A DNA stretch of 64,000 bases from Alkalihalobacterium alkalinitrilicum (GTDB taxonomy: Bacteria; Bacillota; Bacilli; Bacillales; Bacillaceae_F). Under the pieces are notes generated by a model. It had not been told where the DNA came from, did no database searches, and was given only the letters and a program-made list of their open reading frames with translations. Location of the stretch: positions 217,809-281,808 of the forward strand of contig NZ_KV917368.1 of the NCBI RefSeq assembly GCF_002019605.1, written 5' to 3'. Position 1 is the first letter of the stretch, and each line of letters opens with the position of its first letter. The translations under genes were made by a program, and so were the position numbers. Of the stretch, positions 1 to 8,175 are shown piece by piece.

Positions 1-387
1 ACTTGTCGGTGTCGCGTGAAACGCGTATATATTTGTTCCATTCGGTAAGGTAATTTCTAAGTCGGTTGGTAGCTGCTCTAAATAAGATATGTCTTGATCA
101 TCCAATTGAGAAATACACCAATCTCTCTCTTTGTTCATCATTTCAAGTAAGTGATCAGGGACTTCGCCTTCATTAATTCCGCGAACAACCCACTCATCGG
201 CATTTCCTTTAATTACTTTTGCATTTAAAGCTTGAACAAGTTGAAGTGCGCGTTTTGGCTCTGGACCACGATAACAAAGATCTCCTAAGACAAAGATTTC
301 ATCAACATCTTGCATTTGAATATCGTGTAAAACAGATTCAAGTGCTACTGCATTGCCATGGATATCAGAAAGGAAAGCATACTTCAC
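1..387 (-). CDS. Metallophosphoesterase, partial (C-terminus beyond window)
   Basis: Reading leftward, a GTG start at 387 follows a GAGGTGAG ribosome site. The protein begins MKYAFLSDIHGN and carries the calcineurin-like metal-binding pattern: Asp8-x-His10, then GDLCYRGP near residue 36 and KGNADE near residue 65. This is the small YfcE/diadenosine-tetraphosphatase-like phosphoesterase family, usually about 240 residues, so about half is present. The reading frame is open to base 1. The substrate (phosphodiester or nucleotide) cannot be told from the sequence. It lies downstream of the DDAH-type gene but is separated from it by a terminator, so it is probably its own unit. Confidence 0.85.
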   Translation of the reverse strand, partial: MKYAFLSDIHGNAVALESVLHDIQMQDVDEIFVLGDLCYRGPEPKRALQLVQALNAKVIKGNADEWVVRGINEGEVPDHLLEMMNKERDWCISQLDDQDISYLEQLPTDLEITLPNGTNIYAFHATPTS

Positions 388-510
388 GTTTTTCTCACCT
401 CGAATTAGTCTATTACCAAAAGTATAGCAATCGTATCTTGGTTTGGCAAAAATAGGGGATAGACATTTTTTAATGAGGAATTTAGTTTAATTACGCTAAA
501 ACGATAGAGC

Positions 511-551
511 AATAAGAAAGCCCTCAATTACTGTTATATCGTAATCGAGGG
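511..551 (-). terminator. Rho-independent terminator after the DDAH-type gene
   Basis: On the minus strand an 11-bp stem (CCCTCGATTAC with GTAATTGAGGG, one wobble) is followed by CTTTCTT. It ends the amidinohydrolase transcript. Confidence 0.8.
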
Positions 552-569
552 TTTCATAAAATGGGATTT

Positions 570-1424
570 TTATTGACGTAAAACTGGGAGTGTACAGCAG
601 CGGAAAGACCCTCCAGATTTAATAATTTCAGATATATCCACTTCAATGATGTCAAAGCCACGTTCACGAAGCTTTCCATTAATTTGCTTATTAACAGGTA
701 AGCTTAGGATTTTTTTATTTCCAATCGATAAGACATTTGTTCCCAAAGTAAACTGCTCTTCCTTTGATACTTCTATTAATTCATATCGAGAAGCCAGAAT
801 ATCAATTTCTTTTTGTTCGAGTGCTTCAGGAAAGATTAACGCTTCATTTGGAGAAATGACGTTAAAAACACAGTCAAGATGAAGAAATTTTTCAACAAAT
901 GGAACAGTAATAACCTCAAATTGCGGTAGTAAGTTTCGTAAATGTTCAATTGATGCTTCATTTGTTCGATTACTTAATCCTATATATATTGTAGATCGAT
1001 CAATCAGGACATCTCCACCTTCAATTTGATCACCAACCAGGTTATAATAGGAAATCTTTTCATTTTTTAACCACGTTTTTAAAATTTCTTCTTCTCCCTT
1101 TCTCACGTCATGGGCCATTTCAGCAACAAATATCGTTTGTCCTAGAGTAAAGCCAATATCTCTTGTGAACACTTGCTCTGGGAATTTAGCATGAGGTGAG
1201 AGTAAAACTACGTCAATACCGTGCTTCAACAATGTTTCAACGAATTGCTTGTGTTGTTGTAAAGAACGTTCAATATGAATTCCTTCATCTTTGAAATGTT
1301 TTTGGGTATCATTAATCACTTCACGAATGGTCATATGTTGTGGTTCACACAATATCACTTTTCGTAATGTGTCATATTCACTCATACAAAATGTATTTTG
1401 TTTGGCTTTAGCTTCTGTAGACAT
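570..1424 (-). CDS. Dimethylarginine dimethylaminohydrolase-type amidinohydrolase
   Basis: A 284-residue member of the DDAH/amidinotransferase superfamily, which hydrolyses guanidino groups of arginine derivatives through a catalytic cysteine. Visible landmarks are TRDIGF (Asp89), EGGDVLI (about 136-141), HLDCVF (His182, Asp184) and the C-terminal GGSFRCCTLP, whose Cys276 or Cys277 is the expected nucleophile. Length fits bacterial DDAH (about 250-290). The ATG follows TGGGAGG. The nearest known bacterial relatives are annotated as N(G),N(G)-dimethylarginine dimethylaminohydrolases; whether the substrate is methylarginine or arginine is not decided by the sequence. It is monocistronic, with its own terminator. 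Confidence 0.82.
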   Translation of the reverse strand: MSTEAKAKQNTFCMSEYDTLRKVILCEPQHMTIREVINDTQKHFKDEGIHIERSLQQHKQFVETLLKHGIDVVLLSPHAKFPEQVFTRDIGFTLGQTIFVAEMAHDVRKGEEEILKTWLKNEKISYYNLVGDQIEGGDVLIDRSTIYIGLSNRTNEASIEHLRNLLPQFEVITVPFVEKFLHLDCVFNVISPNEALIFPEALEQKEIDILASRYELIEVSKEEQFTLGTNVLSIGNKKILSLPVNKQINGKLRERGFDIIEVDISEIIKSGGSFRCCTLPVLRQ

Positions 1425-1607
1425 ATAAATCCTCCCAGTTGTATCATTTCTTATAGTATTGCCTTTAACCAGCTCTGTATGTGTGAAAGGTACAGATGAC
1501 TAATTGATTCATGATTTATGTCGACTTATGAGGTGGACTTGTATTATTATGTAAAATAAACTAATAAATAAAATATAGGGGTGGATTAGTTTGACTAGTG
1601 GTACTGA

Positions 1608-2507
1608 TTGATCATTTTTGTAAATGTAGTATTGCCTGCACTATTAATATTTATGGTAGGTTTTCTTGTTCAAAGATGGAAAAGGATGGATTTAAGATCG
1701 ATCTCAACACTTGCTGTCTATATTTTAACGCCAGCTTTAGTGTTTAATACATTTTATGATGTTCAATTAGATCAACAATATTTATTAATAACCGTATTTT
1801 CTCTTATTCTACTATTTGTGATTATTATTATTAATAAAGTTTATTCAAAATTTCGGAAGTATCCGCGGGATGTTGAGAGTGGACTTATCTTGTCAACTGC
1901 GTTTATGAACTCAGGTAATTATGGCGCACCTATCATTTTGTTTGCTTACGGTGAAACGGGATTTGCGTATGCTGTTTCATTTATGGTTTTACAGTCCGTT
2001 ATTATGAATTTTTTTGGGGTATACTATGCAGCGAGTGGGAAATTAGGGTTTCGAGCCGCGCTCAGAACAATATCTGCTATGCCGCTAACGTATGCCATGA
2101 TTATAGCGATTGCTTTTAACCTTTTTAATATTCCGCTTTCTGCCAATTTGTATTCTGCAATTGATCTTGTCGGCCAGGCAACGATTCCAGTCGTTATGCT
2201 TATACTAGGGATGCAATTAGCTGAATTAAAAGTGGATAAAGTCGTTAATAAAGAAAGACTTATTTATGGTACGACGGTAAGAATGTTTATCTCACCATTA
2301 ATTGCATTTATCTTTATATTATTGTTTCCTGTAGATCCGCTATTAGCAAAAGTACTTATTGTATTAACGGCAATGCCTACGGCAGTCACAACGACAATGT
2401 ATGCTTTGCAATTTAATACAACACCTAAGCTCGTTTCATCAATTGCACTTGTGACGACATTAGTAAGTGTAGTAACAATTTCCATTCTGTTAACGATTTT
2501 AGGGTAA
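1608..2507 (+). CDS. AEC-family (auxin efflux carrier-like) permease
   Basis: A 299-residue, strongly hydrophobic protein with about ten membrane segments and a PTAVTTTMYALQF segment near the C-terminus, fitting the auxin-efflux-carrier/malate permease family (usually 300-320 residues). These export or exchange organic anions in proton-coupled fashion; the substrate is unknown here. The start is awkward. The frame opens only after a TGA at 1605, so TTG 1608 is the first possible start, while a good AGGGGTGG site at 1577-1584 sits at ideal distance from a different-frame TTG at 1591 that hits a stop after six codons. Either initiation is inefficient or a few bases of the 5' end have been altered. 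Confidence 0.82.
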   Translation: MIIFVNVVLPALLIFMVGFLVQRWKRMDLRSISTLAVYILTPALVFNTFYDVQLDQQYLLITVFSLILLFVIIIINKVYSKFRKYPRDVESGLILSTAFMNSGNYGAPIILFAYGETGFAYAVSFMVLQSVIMNFFGVYYAASGKLGFRAALRTISAMPLTYAMIIAIAFNLFNIPLSANLYSAIDLVGQATIPVVMLILGMQLAELKVDKVVNKERLIYGTTVRMFISPLIAFIFILLFPVDPLLAKVLIVLTAMPTAVTTTMYALQFNTTPKLVSSIALVTTLVSVVTISILLTILG

Positions 2508-2545
2508 ACTAGATTCATAGTATGAGACTGAAAGGAGAACATAAC

Positions 2546-3367
2546 ATGGCAAAGGCATTAACAGGAAAAACAGTAGTTCTAGCTGCTTCGCGTAAAACAG
2601 AAGAAATGTCAACTTTGATTCAGAAACAAGGGGGAACCGCGATCGTGCGTCCTCTACAAGGAACCGTTTTTTTAGCTGAAGAACAAGTCGAGCCCGAACT
2701 TAAACAGTTAATTGAAGATGGTACCGATTGGGTGATTTTCACAACAGGAATTGGGACAGAAACGTTATTAAATATTGCAAAACAAAATGATTTAGAAGAC
2801 CAATTTTTACATATAATTCGTCAAGCGAAGGTGGCTGCAAGAGGATATAAAACATTAAATGCTTTAAGAAAAATTGCAATTGAACCTGTTGCTCAAGATG
2901 ATGATGGAACTACAGAAGGTCTTTCGCGCGCTCTCGCGAATTATGATTTCACAGATCAACGCGTTACTATTCAACTTCATGGTGAAACAGCACCACGATT
3001 AACCAGTTTTCTAGAAGGAAAAGGAGCGACGGTAAATCACATTCTTCCTTATCGACATATTGCCCCTGAAGAAGAAACAGTGAAAACATTGTGCGATGAA
3101 ATTTTCGCAGGTGACGTCGATGCCATTTGTTTTACAACAGCTATTCAAGTTCGCCAACTTTTTCAGTATGCAAAGGAAAAAGAGAAATATGAAAAACTGA
3201 AACAATGCTTTAATACTCAAATCGTTCCAGTTGCTGTTGGTAAAGTGACAGCCGAAGCATTCAGAGAAGAGGACATCCACAACTATGTATCCCCTGAGCT
3301 AGAAAGAATGGGTGCGATGATTATCGAACTTGCTCGCTATTATGAAAGTCAAAGTGAAGCAAAATAA
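2546..3367 (+). CDS. Uroporphyrinogen-III synthase-like (HemD/HEM4 domain) protein
   Basis: The ATG at 2546 is chosen over an upstream in-frame ATG at 2522 because AAAGGAG at 2531-2537 lies 8 bases before it. The 273-residue product has the two-lobed HEM4 organisation: an N-terminal half (LTGKTVVLAASRKTEE, then VIFTTGIG) and a second lobe (ICFTTAIQVRQLF, VAVGKVTAEAFRE). HEM4 enzymes close hydroxymethylbilane to uroporphyrinogen III. No other haem gene lies nearby, and Bacillus often carries a second, stand-alone HemD-like gene, so true activity is uncertain. The gene is followed within 5 bases by a terminator. Confidence 0.75.
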   Translation: MAKALTGKTVVLAASRKTEEMSTLIQKQGGTAIVRPLQGTVFLAEEQVEPELKQLIEDGTDWVIFTTGIGTETLLNIAKQNDLEDQFLHIIRQAKVAARGYKTLNALRKIAIEPVAQDDDGTTEGLSRALANYDFTDQRVTIQLHGETAPRLTSFLEGKGATVNHILPYRHIAPEEETVKTLCDEIFAGDVDAICFTTAIQVRQLFQYAKEKEKYEKLKQCFNTQIVPVAVGKVTAEAFREEDIHNYVSPELERMGAMIIELARYYESQSEAK

Positions 3368-3371
3368 ACAT

Positions 3372-3396
3372 AGAGGCTGGAAACAGTCTCTTTTTT
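3372..3396 (+). terminator. Rho-independent terminator after HemD-like gene
   Basis: Stem AGAGGCTG / CAGTCTCT with a GAAA loop, followed by six T. Confidence 0.85.
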
Positions 3397-3440
3397 CATA
3401 AATGAATGTTTATTGAATAGTTTTATAAGGAGCATATAGT

Positions 3441-4334
3441 ATGTCTATTGATGGTTTGCGTATATTTGTAACTGTGGTTGAACAACGAAATTTTTCAAAA
3501 GCGGCTAAAATCTTAAATTTATCCCAACCCAATGTAAGTTTACACATTCGTAATCTAGAAAATGAGTTTGGCTCAGTGTTATTTCATCGCTCTCCAAAAC
3601 AAGTCAAAGTGACAGAAGAGGGTGAAATTCTTTATGTTCGAGCGAAACAAATTCTTTCACTTTATGATGGAGCAAAACAGGAGCTAAATGACCGAAAACA
3701 TATTGTACAGGGAACAATAAAAATTGGAGCTAGTTTTACGATTGGAGAATACATATTACCAAGAATTTTAGCTAAATTCGCTAGCGATAATCGAGGAGTC
3801 AAATTTGAAGTTACCGTTGGTAATACAGAAGAAGTTATTGAACGAATTCGCGGAAATGATCTTGAGATTGGATTAGTAGAAGGGGAAGTTCCAAATATCG
3901 ATATGAATGTGCAACCTTTCATGGAAGATGAAATGATTATGATTGCCCCTGCTCATCATACATTAGCTCAGTTAAGAGTGGTTAAGCCTGAAATGTTACA
4001 AGATGAAGTTTGGATTTGGCGTGAAACGGGTTCTGGAACTCGTGCCTATAGTGATCGATTTATGAATGAATTAAATTTAAATGTAAAGCACTCGTTTATT
4101 TTTAGTAGCAGCCAAGGGATTAAAGAGGCTGTTTCGGAAGGGTTAGGGATTGCTATGATTTCAAAATGGACCGTGCGTAAAGAAATCCAAGCAGGAACCA
4201 TTAGAAAATTAAATATTAACAATCGTAAGTTCGTTAGACCCTTTTCCCTCGTTCAATCTAAAAATCCGGGTTATTCTAAGGCACACCAATTATTTATTGA
4301 AGAGATTGAAAAAGCACCAAGTTATTTTGAATAG
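3441..4334 (+). CDS. LysR-family transcriptional regulator
   Basis: A 297-residue LysR-type regulator. Residues 1-60 form the winged helix-turn-helix (FSKAAKILNLSQPNVSLHIR, then FGSVLFHRSPKQVKVTEEG); residues about 90-290 are a periplasmic-binding-protein-like effector domain (IKIGASFTIGEYILP, SSSQGIKEAVSEGLGIAMIS). Among Bacillus proteins it most resembles the CysL/YwfK group, but no sulfite reductase genes are adjacent, so the target is unknown. It starts at ATG after AAGGAG and ends before a bidirectional terminator; no divergently transcribed target gene is present upstream. Confidence 0.88.
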   Translation: MSIDGLRIFVTVVEQRNFSKAAKILNLSQPNVSLHIRNLENEFGSVLFHRSPKQVKVTEEGEILYVRAKQILSLYDGAKQELNDRKHIVQGTIKIGASFTIGEYILPRILAKFASDNRGVKFEVTVGNTEEVIERIRGNDLEIGLVEGEVPNIDMNVQPFMEDEMIMIAPAHHTLAQLRVVKPEMLQDEVWIWRETGSGTRAYSDRFMNELNLNVKHSFIFSSSQGIKEAVSEGLGIAMISKWTVRKEIQAGTIRKLNINNRKFVRPFSLVQSKNPGYSKAHQLFIEEIEKAPSYFE

Positions 4335-4400
4335 ATTCAAAATCATCTAAATATGTAGTTAGGTATGAATATGAATGGTCGGTTAGTGAATGATAAACTG

Positions 4401-4438
4401 AAAAGAAGAGCTTGGTCACTATCCAAGCTCTTCTTTTT
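4401..4438. terminator. Bidirectional rho-independent terminator
   Basis: A near-perfect 15-bp stem (AAAAGAAGAGCTTGG with CCAAGCTCTTCTTTT), flanked by A-run and T-run, between convergent lysR-type and guanylate-kinase-like genes. Confidence 0.9.
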
Positions 4439-4451
4439 AAAGAAAAGGATT

Positions 4452-5024
4452 TTAATTAGTTTCTAAGTATTTTTCAATGATATTTGCAATTTCAAATGTT
4501 GTATGAGAGAGCTCATAGTTTTCAACTGCATATTCACTATTTTCTTTATAAGCCATATCTTCGTTATAATGCTCTATATGGTTTTGAATGACTTCATCTG
4601 AATCACCACGTCCATATTGCCGTCTTTTTACGGTTTCCTCATCCGCATATACGAAAATACGGATCACTTTATCACCGTACATATCTTTTAAAATTTCGGC
4701 GCCTTCTTTATTCAGTACGACCCAAATACAGCCTTTTTTCTTGAATTTCTCTTCAATTTCTTTTTCTTTAATTCCATAAAGGTTGCCGTTAATTTCTACT
4801 TTCTCTAAAAATTCATCATTTTCGTAAGCTTTAAAGAAGTCGTCCTCATTTAAATAATGATAATCGACACCTTCTGTTTCATATCTTCTTTTTGATCTTG
4901 TTGTATGCGAGACGACACCGTTCATATGGAAGGTTGCACCAATAAGTTTTGCAATCGTCTTTCTCCCTGAACCATCTGGACCTGTAAAAACAAAAATTCG
5001 TTCACTCTCTTTTAAGTTATACAT
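4452..5024 (-). CDS. Guanylate kinase-like protein (GMK paralogue)
   Basis: A P-loop kinase of about 190 residues with GPDGSGRKT near the N-terminus and the GMK signature region SHTTRSKRRYETEGVDYHYL; later VVLNKEGAEILK and RRQYGRGD (lid). Guanylate kinases phosphorylate GMP to GDP. The P-loop differs from the usual GPSGVGKGT, so this is probably a paralogue rather than the housekeeping gene. Two in-frame ATGs lie 6 bases apart; I choose the second (5024) because AAAGGTGAG (5034-5042) is then 9 bases away rather than 3. Nucleotide specificity is inferred. Confidence 0.78.
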   Translation of the reverse strand: MYNLKESERIFVFTGPDGSGRKTIAKLIGATFHMNGVVSHTTRSKRRYETEGVDYHYLNEDDFFKAYENDEFLEKVEINGNLYGIKEKEIEEKFKKKGCIWVVLNKEGAEILKDMYGDKVIRIFVYADEETVKRRQYGRGDSDEVIQNHIEHYNEDMAYKENSEYAVENYELSHTTFEIANIIEKYLETN

Positions 5025-5243
5025 GCACATTCACTCACCTTTCATATGTATGGAATTACTTCTTTATTTTACCTCTTTTTTAAAAGAAAATCGAAACATA
5101 TCTGAGAACTTTTTGTGCTTAATGGATTTTATAGGTATTTTAATGAACTTATTTCAAAATAATGTTTACCTTTTACTGTTAGAGTCTAATAAAGGGTAGA
5201 AGAATAGTTGTTCATTTCACGAATGTTAAATAATTTTCATGCG

Positions 5244-5256
5244 TAAAAGTTCGTAA
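5244..5256. promoter_or_regulatory. Candidate PurR box upstream of purT
   Basis: Read on the minus strand this is AATTACGAACTTTT, close to the Gram-positive PurBox core (CCGAAC flanked by A/T), placed just upstream of the purT promoter. A second, reversed CGAA lies at 5220-5223, further away than the usual 16-17 bases, so the match is imperfect. Confidence 0.4.
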
Positions 5257-5272
5257 TTAAGCAAATAGATTC

Positions 5273-5301
5273 TTGATAAATTGTAATTTCTAAGTTAATA
5301 T
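5273..5301 (+). promoter_or_regulatory. Sigma-A promoter of purT
   Basis: TTGATA at 5273-5278, a 17-base spacer, and TAATAT at 5296-5301; the leader to the purT start is about 30 bases. Confidence 0.7.
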
Positions 5302-5337
5302 GTTCGTGTATAGAATGAAATTAGGGGGAATTATGTG

Positions 5338-6513
5338 ATGTTTGGTGCACCATTAGGAGAAAATAAGAAAAAAATAATGTTACTAGGTTCTGGTGAACTT
5401 GGAAAAGAGGTTGTGATCGAGGCGCAACGTCTTGGTGTCGAGACAGTTGCTGTGGATCGTTATAAAGAAGCACCAGCGATGCAAGTAGCACATCGTTCTT
5501 ATGTCATTGATATGTTGAATAGTGAGCAACTTCGTCACATTATTGAAGAAGAAAATCCCAATTATATCGTTCCTGAAATTGAAGCAATTGCGACTCATAC
5601 ATTAGTAGAATTAGAAAAAGAAGGGTTTAACATTGTGCCTAAAGCGAGGGCTACACAATTAACTATGGATCGGGAAGGTATTCGTCGGTTAGCGAGTGAA
5701 GAACTGGGACTTCCTACAGCAAAATATGCATTTGCAAATACGCTTGCTGAACTTGAAGAAGCAGTAAAGGAGATCGGTTTACCATGTGTCATTAAACCGA
5801 TTATGAGTTCATCTGGTAAAGGGCAAAGTGTATGTCGCTCAATAGAAAGCATTGAGAAATCATGGAATGAAGCAGTTGAAGGGGGACGAGGGAAGCATTC
5901 ACGAGTTATTGTTGAAGAGTTTATCCACTTCGAATCAGAAATTACGTTATTAACCGTCCGCTCGATGTCAGGTACTTCATATTGTGCTCCCATTGGACAT
6001 GTTCAACAAGACGGTGATTATATTGAATCGTGGCAACCACATGCGATGACTAAAGAACAAATCGTCGAATCCGAGAAAATTGCAAAAGAAATAACTGATG
6101 CACTTGGAGGGTTTGGCCTCTTTGGAGTAGAGTTGTTTTTAACGCCGAATGGAGTTTATTTCAGTGAAGTTTCTCCGAGACCACATGATACAGGAATGGT
6201 AACATTAGCGACGCAGCAGTTATCTGAATTTGCTTTACATGTTCGTGCTTTTTTAGGATTGCCAATCCCAGAAATTCGCTTACTTTCACCTGGTGCAAGC
6301 CATACGATTAAAGCTTGGGAAGAGCATAAGGGGTATAAAATAGCAGGTGTTAAAGACGCTTTAATGGAGCCTGATACACAGGTTCGTGTGTTTGGAAAAC
6401 CTGAAACAAAAGTTGGTCGAAGAATGGCAGTTGTGCTGCATACATCAGACTCAGTGGATATCTCAAGAGAGAAAGCAAAAGAAGCTGCTGAAAAAATTAC
6501 TGTTACGTATTAA
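5338..6513 (+). CDS. purT: Phosphoribosylglycinamide formyltransferase 2 (formate-dependent)
   Basis: An ATP-grasp enzyme of 391 residues that makes formyl-GAR from GAR, formate and ATP in purine synthesis. It opens with a nucleotide-fold preATP-grasp domain (MLLGSGELGKEVVIEAQRLG), has the ATP-grasp core (LPCVIKPIMSSSGKGQSV) and the signature FGVELFLTPNGVYFSEVSPRPHDTGMVT. Length matches PurT (about 390). ATG 5338 is preferred to the overlapping GTG 5335, with AGGGGGAA about 8 bases upstream. It is monocistronic, unlike the main pur operon, and has its own promoter, a candidate PurR box and a terminator. Confidence 0.93.
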   Translation: MFGAPLGENKKKIMLLGSGELGKEVVIEAQRLGVETVAVDRYKEAPAMQVAHRSYVIDMLNSEQLRHIIEEENPNYIVPEIEAIATHTLVELEKEGFNIVPKARATQLTMDREGIRRLASEELGLPTAKYAFANTLAELEEAVKEIGLPCVIKPIMSSSGKGQSVCRSIESIEKSWNEAVEGGRGKHSRVIVEEFIHFESEITLLTVRSMSGTSYCAPIGHVQQDGDYIESWQPHAMTKEQIVESEKIAKEITDALGGFGLFGVELFLTPNGVYFSEVSPRPHDTGMVTLATQQLSEFALHVRAFLGLPIPEIRLLSPGASHTIKAWEEHKGYKIAGVKDALMEPDTQVRVFGKPETKVGRRMAVVLHTSDSVDISREKAKEAAEKITVTY

Positions 6514-6575
6514 AAAAAGTACCAGGCCCCCTTACTATAAAAATAAAGCAAAGGTGTGTGTCCTGGTACTTTTTT
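6512..6575. terminator. Shared terminator hairpin between purT and the convergent permease
   Basis: Arms AAAAAGTACCAGG (6513-6525) and CCTGGTACTTTTTT (6562-6575) enclose a 36-base loop with a second short GC-rich pairing. Symmetric A/T runs make it usable from both sides. It is one of several GTGCC/GTACC-type hairpins in the window. Confidence 0.75.
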
Positions 6576-6607
6576 AGTGTATATGCGCAAAAAGCTGTTA
6601 CCCATCG

Positions 6608-8050
6608 CTATAAAAAAAGTAGCGCTACGATCGTTGAAACGGTTAGCCCGATAATGACAGGAATAAAGCTTTTTCGAACTAATTCCATAACAGGAATCTT
6701 TGCAAAACCTGCAATGGCAATTATCGGGGACCATGCAATTAACGTACCGCCCCCTACCCAAATGGCACCCATTTGTCCAATGGAGGCAAGAGTAGTTCCT
6801 TCAACAGCAAGATTTTGACTTAAAGCATCTGATAAAGAACCAATAAGAGGTAAGGCTGAAAATCCTGATCCGTCTAAGCCTGAAATCATACCGAGTAAAA
6901 GAATGCCAAAGCCTGTAATAAAGGCATTTTCAGGGATAGCGTGCTGTCCTGCTTGAACGAGATCAAATAAAAATGCGGGCGCTTGTTCAGGGTCTTCTAA
7001 CTTGAAGATTTTTGCGGCGAAGTCGCCACTCCCAATAAAGAAAAACCCTGCAATTGGGATCACAACCCCCATCACTTTAAAGGCAAACATAAACCCTTTT
7101 GTAATATGGTCAGCAACATTTTTTAGTGACGATTTTATATTTTTAGCGAATGCAGCTCCAATAATGAGAATAACGGCGATACCACCAATCAGTGAGGCTC
7201 CAGCTCCACTTTCAATAGAAGGTACAGCATTGGAAAATGTTGCGAGGATAACATATGCAATGATCGCTAAAAAAGTAAGAGGAACGATTAGCGCAAATAG
7301 GAAACTATATTTTCTATTTACTGGTGCGTTTTGTTGTGGAGGACTAATCGCCTGATTTTGTTCTTGATCGTCTTCATCTGTTTGTTCCCATTTGATTAAG
7401 TTTTCTTTTGAAGGTTTTATGATTGACTTACGGATCATAAAATAGGCAATCGAAAGTGCGACCGCACCTGTTATCAGAGAAAGGATAAACGTTTTATCCG
7501 TAATTGCACTAACGTCTAAGCCTGCGGATGAAGCGGTCAACCCTGGTGCGACTCGAATGACAAAATCAGAAGACAACGCCATCCCGTGTCCTGCTAATGA
7601 AATAGCAATAGCAGCACCGATCGGAGGTAGACCTGCACGGATGGCTACTGGAATAAGGAGGGCGCCGATAAGTGGAACTGCTGGTGCTGGCCAAAAAAAC
7701 AGGGAAAGTGCATAAGTTACAAAAACGAGTATCCAGAAGGACAAATGTCCATTTTTCATTACTTTTTGAAAAGGTACGATCATTTGTTCATCGGAGCCTA
7801 TGGCTTTTAATGCGTGAAGAAGTGCGGTCATAATCGCGATGATGAGAAAAATATTAAACAGCTCTGCTGCCGCTGTTAAACTTGCGTTGAAGATGGATTG
7901 GACCCCCGTTAAAAATGAACCACTATAGATCCATCCTACGAAAAAGGTCATTAATAAGGCTGGAACAACGACGTTCTGCCTAAAAAGCATAGTGATGATA
8001 ATAATACATGTACCAATCAGATACATCCAATGAGCTGCGGTTAATTCCAT
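6608..8050 (-). CDS. Ion-transporter (IT) superfamily-type permease, substrate unknown
   Basis: A 480-residue polytopic membrane protein with about 11-12 hydrophobic segments in two halves separated by a charged loop near residues 235-265 (WEQTDEDDQEQNQ). Repeated small-residue motifs such as FWPAPAVPLIGALLIPVAIRAG and GFSALPLIGSLSDAL recall the hairpin segments of citrate, C4-dicarboxylate and gluconate-type secondary carriers. The start is placed at ATG 8050, where AAAGGAG lies 10 bases upstream; a longer frame to 8086 would need an unsupported TTG. It follows the CorC-family gene in the same direction with a hairpin between. I cannot name the substrate. Confidence 0.7.
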   Translation of the reverse strand: MELTAAHWMYLIGTCIIIITMLFRQNVVVPALLMTFFVGWIYSGSFLTGVQSIFNASLTAAAELFNIFLIIAIMTALLHALKAIGSDEQMIVPFQKVMKNGHLSFWILVFVTYALSLFFWPAPAVPLIGALLIPVAIRAGLPPIGAAIAISLAGHGMALSSDFVIRVAPGLTASSAGLDVSAITDKTFILSLITGAVALSIAYFMIRKSIIKPSKENLIKWEQTDEDDQEQNQAISPPQQNAPVNRKYSFLFALIVPLTFLAIIAYVILATFSNAVPSIESGAGASLIGGIAVILIIGAAFAKNIKSSLKNVADHITKGFMFAFKVMGVVIPIAGFFFIGSGDFAAKIFKLEDPEQAPAFLFDLVQAGQHAIPENAFITGFGILLLGMISGLDGSGFSALPLIGSLSDALSQNLAVEGTTLASIGQMGAIWVGGGTLIAWSPIIAIAGFAKIPVMELVRKSFIPVIIGLTVSTIVALLFL

Positions 8051-8123
8051 GAAATAGTGACTCCTTTCTAGGAAGGTAATCGTCAAACATTTTCATGGAA
8101 TACTATATGTAAACGAATAGGCA

Positions 8124-8175
8124 AAGGTGCTAATTCCCTTTGTTGCATTAAAGAAATAAAGGGAATTAGCACCTT
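8124..8175 (-). terminator. Perfect 18-bp inverted repeat after the CorC-family gene
   Basis: Arms AAGGTGCTAATTCCCTTT (8124-8141) and its exact reverse complement (8158-8175), loop 16 bases. The right arm overlaps the stop codon of the upstream gene. The following minus-strand sequence has no long T-run, so termination may be partial and some read-through to the permease is possible. Confidence 0.6.

Noticed and set aside
646-882. Open frames antisense to the DDAH-type gene and similar shadows throughout
   Set aside because: They lie opposite clear family members and have no independent signals.
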